Shown piece after piece: positions 59,535 through 63,077 of a DNA stretch of 63,077 nucleotides (its first letter is position 1; each line of letters starts with the position of its first letter). Below the pieces are notes generated by a model that was given only the letters and a program-made list of their open reading frames with translations, was not told the origin of the DNA and did no database searches. Location of the stretch: the NCBI GenBank assembly GCA_023451825.1, contig JAEXYA010000058.1, positions 1 to 63,077 of the forward strand, read 5' to 3'. The stretch comes from Pseudomonadota bacterium. GTDB taxonomy: Bacteria > Pseudomonadota > Alphaproteobacteria > Rhizobiales > Xanthobacteraceae. Both the position numbers and the translations under genes were made by a program.

Positions 59535-59917
59535 CCGCCCACTAACGACAGGCGGTGAGCTTCGCCAGTGTCGGTACGGATCACCCAATGAGCTAGCTCA
59601 GCGGGCACCAACCTCGACCAAGACGCTCAAACGCTGCCGTTTAAATCTAGGCAATGCCGATACGATGTTTGGTCTTTCTGAGATCATCTCAGAAGATCGA
59701 ATTCAGTGCATGACCAAGGTAACGACTGAGGGCGACAGCCCGATGTCACCATCGTGGTCCTCTGCGGCGTTAGCGCTATCCATTCAGCGATGAATGGTTG
59801 GCGTTATTTCGTTTTGCGCGAAGAAATTCGTGTGGCGCGAGACCGGTGGGGCCGGAAGCTCCGAGCAATTTTTGCGAGGCCATGCAGGCTTCGCGCGAAT
59901 AAAGGGTGAAGGCTGAC

Positions 59918-60289
59918 ATGCCGACGATCAACCAGCTGATCGCAAATCCGCGGGTCATTCAGAAGGCGCGCAAGAAGGTGCCGGCTCTGCAGCAGTCGCC
60001 GCAGAAGCGTGGCGTTTGCACGCGCGTCTACACCACGACGCCGAAGAAGCCGAACTCGGCGCTTCGTAAGGTCGCCAAGGTGCGTCTGACCAATGGCTTC
60101 GAAGTCATCGGTTACATCCCGGGTGAAGGTCATAACCTTCAAGAGCACTCCGTGGTCATGATCCGCGGCGGCCGCGTCAAGGATTTGCCCGGCGTGCGTT
60201 ACCACATCCTCCGCGGCGTGCTGGATACCCAGGGCGTCAAGAACCGTAAGCAGCGTCGTTCGAAGTACGGCGCGAAGCGTCCGAAGTAA
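59918..60289 (+). CDS. rpsL: 30S ribosomal protein S12
   Basis: This 123-residue protein starts at ATG 59918 (MPTINQLIANPR); the frame reaches back four codons. It has the decoding-site loop TTPKKPNSALRK, with Lys at the position where streptomycin resistance arises, and VKDLPGVRYHILRG. Both look wild type, so the ribosome should be sensitive. Confidence 0.98.
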   Translation: MPTINQLIANPRVIQKARKKVPALQQSPQKRGVCTRVYTTTPKKPNSALRKVAKVRLTNGFEVIGYIPGEGHNLQEHSVVMIRGGRVKDLPGVRYHILRGVLDTQGVKNRKQRRSKYGAKRPK

Positions 60290-60304
60290 GCCGGAGCCTG
60301 ATCG

Positions 60305-60775
60305 ATGTCTCGTCGCCATTCTGCTGAAAAGCGCGTTGTGAACCCGGATCCGAAGTTCGGGAACATCATCGTCACCAAGTTCATGAATTCGATCATGTAT
60401 GACGGCAAGAAGTCTGCCGCCGAACAGATCGTCTATGGTGCTTTCGATCTGATCGAAGCCAAGACCAAGCAGGGCCCGCTGACCGTGTTCGAGCAGGCGC
60501 TCGAAAACGTCATGCCGACCATCGAAGTCCGTTCCCGCCGCGTCGGTGGTGCAACGTACCAGGTGCCGGTTGAAGTGCGCAGCGTGCGCCGTCAGGCCCT
60601 CGGCATTCGCTGGCTGATCACCGCCGCGCGCGCCCGCAACGAAAAGACCATGACCGAGCGTCTCTCGGCTGAACTGCTCGATGCTTCGAACAGCCGTGGC
60701 AACGCGGTCAAGAAGCGTGAAGACGTGCACAAGATGGCGGAAGCCAACCGCGCCTTCTCTCATTATCGCTGGTAA
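60305..60775 (+). CDS. rpsG: 30S ribosomal protein S7
   Basis: This 156-residue protein nucleates the 30S head. It has PDPKFGN-type opening (NPDPKFGNIIVTKFMNSIMY), EVRSRRVGGATYQVPVEVR and the C-terminal KREDVHKMAEANRAFSHYRW. It follows rpsL by 15 nt and precedes fusA by 33 nt. Confidence 0.98.
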   Translation: MSRRHSAEKRVVNPDPKFGNIIVTKFMNSIMYDGKKSAAEQIVYGAFDLIEAKTKQGPLTVFEQALENVMPTIEVRSRRVGGATYQVPVEVRSVRRQALGIRWLITAARARNEKTMTERLSAELLDASNSRGNAVKKREDVHKMAEANRAFSHYRW

Positions 60776-60808
60776 TCGCGTCTCGAACGGACACGTAAGG
60801 ACACTCTC

Positions 60809-62881
60809 ATGCCCCGCCAAAATGCCATCGAGGACTACCGTAACTTCGGTATCATGGCGCATATCGACGCTGGCAAGACCACGACGACCGAGCGCATCCT
60901 CTATTACACCGGCAAGAGCCACAAGATCGGCGAAGTGCACGAAGGTGCAGCGACGATGGACTGGATGGAGCAGGAGCAGGAGCGTGGTATCACGATCACT
61001 TCGGCTGCCACCACCGCCTATTGGAATGGCAAGCGCCTGAACATCATCGACACCCCCGGCCACGTCGACTTCACCATTGAAGTCGAGCGTTCGCTGCGCG
61101 TGCTCGACGGCGCCGTGTGCGTTCTCGACTCCAACCAGGGCGTCGAGCCGCAGACCGAAACCGTTTGGCGCCAGGGCGACAAGTACAAGGTTCCGCGTAT
61201 CGTCTTCGCGAACAAGATGGATAAGACGGGCGCTGACTTCTACAAGTGCCTGCAGGACATCATTGACCGTCTCGGTGCGAAGCCGGTTGCGATCCAGCTG
61301 CCGATCGGCGCTGAGAACGACTTCGTCGGCATGATCGATCTCGTGATCATGAAGGCATACATCTGGAACAACGAAGCTCTCGGCGCCAAGTACGAGACCG
61401 TCGACATTCCGGCTGACATGCTCGACAAGGCCAAGGAATATCGCGAGAAGATGCTCGAAGCCGCCGTCGAACTCGACGACGACGCGATGGCCGCTTATCT
61501 CGACGGCAACGAGCCGGATGAAGTCACGCTGAAGAAGCTGATCCGTAAGGCCGTGCTGACTGGCGCGTTCTATCCGGTGCTTTGCGGCTCGGCCTTCAAG
61601 AACAAGGGCGTGCAGCCGCTGCTCGACGCCGTCGTGGAATATCTGCCGTCGCCGGTCGACGTTCCTGCCATCAAGGGCACGGACGACGAGGGCAACGAGA
61701 TCGTCCGCAAGGCCGACGACAAGGAGCCGCTGGCTCTGCTCGCATTCAAGATCATGGACGACCCGTTCGTCGGCACCATCACCTTCTGCCGCATCTATTC
61801 GGGTGTTCTGCAGTCGGGCACCGGTGTCGTGAACTCGACCCGTGAGAAGAAAGAACGTATCGGCCGCATGCTGCTGATGCATGCGAACAACCGTGAAGAC
61901 ATCAAGGAAGCCTATGCCGGCGACATCGTCGCTCTGGCTGGCCTCAAGGAAGCCCGCACCGGTGACACGCTTTGCGATCCGGACCAGCAGGTCATCCTCG
62001 AGCGCATGGAATTCCCGGAGCCGGTGATCGAAATCGCCATCGAGCCGAAGTCGAAGGCCGACCAGGAAAAGCTGGGCGTGGCTCTCGCCAAGCTCGCTGC
62101 GGAAGATCCGTCGTTCCGCGTGTCGACCGACCACGAGTCCGGCCAGACCATCCTGAAGGGCATGGGCGAACTCCATCTCGACATCAAGGTCGACATCCTG
62201 AAGCGCACCTACAAGGTCGATGCCAACATCGGCGCTCCGCAGGTGGCGTTCCGTGAGAAGATCACGAAGCGCGCTGAAGTCGACTACACCCACAAGAAGC
62301 AGACCGGTGGTACCGGCCAGTTCGCCCGCGTCAAGTTCGTGGTCGAGCCGGGCGAGCCGGGTTCGGGCTTCGTGTTCGAGTCCAAGATCGTCGGTGGTGC
62401 CGTTCCGAAGGAATACATCCCGGGCGTCGAAAAGGGCCTGAACAGCGTCATGACCTCGGGCGTGGTCGCTGGCTTCCCGGTCGTGGACGTTCACGTCCAG
62501 CTGGTGGACGGCGCCTACCATGACGTCGACTCGTCGGCACTGGCGTTCGAAATCGCATCGCGTGCGGCTCTCCGTGACGCTCTGCAGAAGGGCAAGTCCG
62601 TTCTGCTCGAGCCGATCATGAAGGTCGAATGCGTGACCCCGGAAGACTACACCGGTTCGGTCATCGGCGACTTGAACTCCCGCCGTGGCCAGATCCAGGG
62701 CCAGGACATGCGCGGCAATGCCAACGTCATCAACGCGATGGTGCCGCTCATGAACATGTTCGGTTACGTGAACACGCTGCGCTCGATGAGCCAGGGTCGT
62801 GCAACGTTCTCGATGTCATTCGATCACTACGCTGAAGCGCCGGCAAACGTGTCGGCCGAAGTCCAGAAGAAGTTTGCCTGA
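60809..62881 (+). CDS. fusA: Elongation factor G
   Basis: This 690-residue translocase GTPase has G1 AHIDAGKTTTTERIL near 18-26, G2/G3 regions with ERGITITSAATT and DTPGHVDFT, G4 NKMDKTG, and domains III-V (GMGELHLDIKVDIL, the Tyr/Gly-rich end). Length and motifs are normal. Confidence 0.98.
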   Translation: MPRQNAIEDYRNFGIMAHIDAGKTTTTERILYYTGKSHKIGEVHEGAATMDWMEQEQERGITITSAATTAYWNGKRLNIIDTPGHVDFTIEVERSLRVLDGAVCVLDSNQGVEPQTETVWRQGDKYKVPRIVFANKMDKTGADFYKCLQDIIDRLGAKPVAIQLPIGAENDFVGMIDLVIMKAYIWNNEALGAKYETVDIPADMLDKAKEYREKMLEAAVELDDDAMAAYLDGNEPDEVTLKKLIRKAVLTGAFYPVLCGSAFKNKGVQPLLDAVVEYLPSPVDVPAIKGTDDEGNEIVRKADDKEPLALLAFKIMDDPFVGTITFCRIYSGVLQSGTGVVNSTREKKERIGRMLLMHANNREDIKEAYAGDIVALAGLKEARTGDTLCDPDQQVILERMEFPEPVIEIAIEPKSKADQEKLGVALAKLAAEDPSFRVSTDHESGQTILKGMGELHLDIKVDILKRTYKVDANIGAPQVAFREKITKRAEVDYTHKKQTGGTGQFARVKFVVEPGEPGSGFVFESKIVGGAVPKEYIPGVEKGLNSVMTSGVVAGFPVVDVHVQLVDGAYHDVDSSALAFEIASRAALRDALQKGKSVLLEPIMKVECVTPEDYTGSVIGDLNSRRGQIQGQDMRGNANVINAMVPLMNMFGYVNTLRSMSQGRATFSMSFDHYAEAPANVSAEVQKKFA

Positions 62882-62920
62882 TCGTCGTAGGCGACAGCTT
62901 GCGACCCAGAGGAGAGAATC

Positions 62921-63077
62921 ATGGCCAAAGCAAAATTTGAACGTAACAAGCCGCACTGCAATATCGGCACGATCGGTCACGTCGACCACGGCAAGACCTC
63001 GCTGACCGCTGCGATCACCAAGATCCTGGCCGAGTCGGGCGGTGCGTCGTTCACCGCTTACGACCAGATCGACAAGG
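62921..63077 (+). CDS. tuf: Elongation factor Tu, 5' part (second copy)
   Basis: ATG 62921 follows GGAGAG by 7 nt and begins MAKAKFERNKPHCNIGTIGH with G1 GHVDHGKTSLTAA. The gene runs off the window after 52 codons. It is the str-operon tuf; the other copy ends at 492 and lies in the same direction. Confidence 0.98.
   Translation, partial: MAKAKFERNKPHCNIGTIGHVDHGKTSLTAAITKILAESGGASFTAYDQIDK

Noticed and set aside
59363..59611. 82-codon minus-strand frame upstream of rpsL
   Set aside because: It lies across the str promoter and has no recognisable family, so regulatory DNA is the better explanation.
59804..62521. 905-codon open frame on the minus strand
   Set aside because: It lies antisense to rpsL, rpsG and fusA; no family motif.

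Overview
The window comes from a high-GC alphaproteobacterium, most likely of the Bradyrhizobium/Rhodopseudomonas/Tardiphaga/Afipia group (Nitrobacteraceae). This rests on the order tuf, tRNA-Trp, secE-nusG-rplKA, rplJL-rpoBC, rpsL-rpsG-fusA-tuf, on two palindromic intergenic repeats of a kind seen in that group, and on DUF5681- and SieB-like genes. Genus is inference; no database was searched.

Layout. (1) 1-715: end of one tuf gene, its terminator and tRNA-Trp. (2) 670-16119: a 15.4-kb integrated element bounded by a 49-bp direct repeat of the tRNA-Trp 3' end. It has a tyrosine integrase next to the tRNA, a ribbon-helix-helix regulator, an AlpA/Xis-like protein, a PD-(D/E)XK nuclease and a P4/D5-type primase-helicase with an origin-like repeat cluster. 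A packaging-like block follows: DUF5681, a frameshifted small gene, a scaffold-like protein, an orphan integrase core-binding domain and an intact large terminase. The cargo is an HNH plus winged-helix gene pair, a HicBA-like pair and a SieB-like superinfection-exclusion membrane protein. I see no capsid, portal, tail or lysis gene, so it reads as a phage satellite or a tailored prophage remnant. (3) 16120-27283: a 2160-residue autotransporter, small peptides, a GGDEF diguanylate cyclase and an exported SGNH hydrolase. (4) 27376-29640: secE-nusG-rplK-rplA with a clear promoter and terminator.

(5) 29640-34377: a second autotransporter with a near-identical beta-barrel, an AraC regulator, a decayed autotransporter tail and a second copy of the rplA-end/terminator sequence. 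This points to a duplication or insertion event. (6) 34406-38830: a 2-hydroxyacid dehydrogenase and an isoquinoline-1-oxidoreductase-like molybdenum hydroxylase with a diheme cytochrome c. (7) 38959-41096: a lower-GC acyltransferase, a 1-kb gene-poor stretch and the rplJ leader. (8) 41128-50964: rplJ-rplL-rpoB-rpoC. (9) 51061-59243: accessory chromosomal genes: GNAT, PIN/RHH toxin-antitoxin, a FAD oxidoreductase-methyltransferase fusion, an ABC exporter with acidic tails, and a TetR/RidA divergent pair around a nested palindrome. (10) 59506-63077: the str operon, rpsL-rpsG-fusA-tuf, with a promoter matching the secE promoter.

The strongest leads are the capsid-less element with its candidate defence pair and SieB-like gene, the orphan recombinase DNA-binding domain beside the terminase, and the duplicated rplA-terminator and autotransporter-tail sequences inside a core ribosomal locus.
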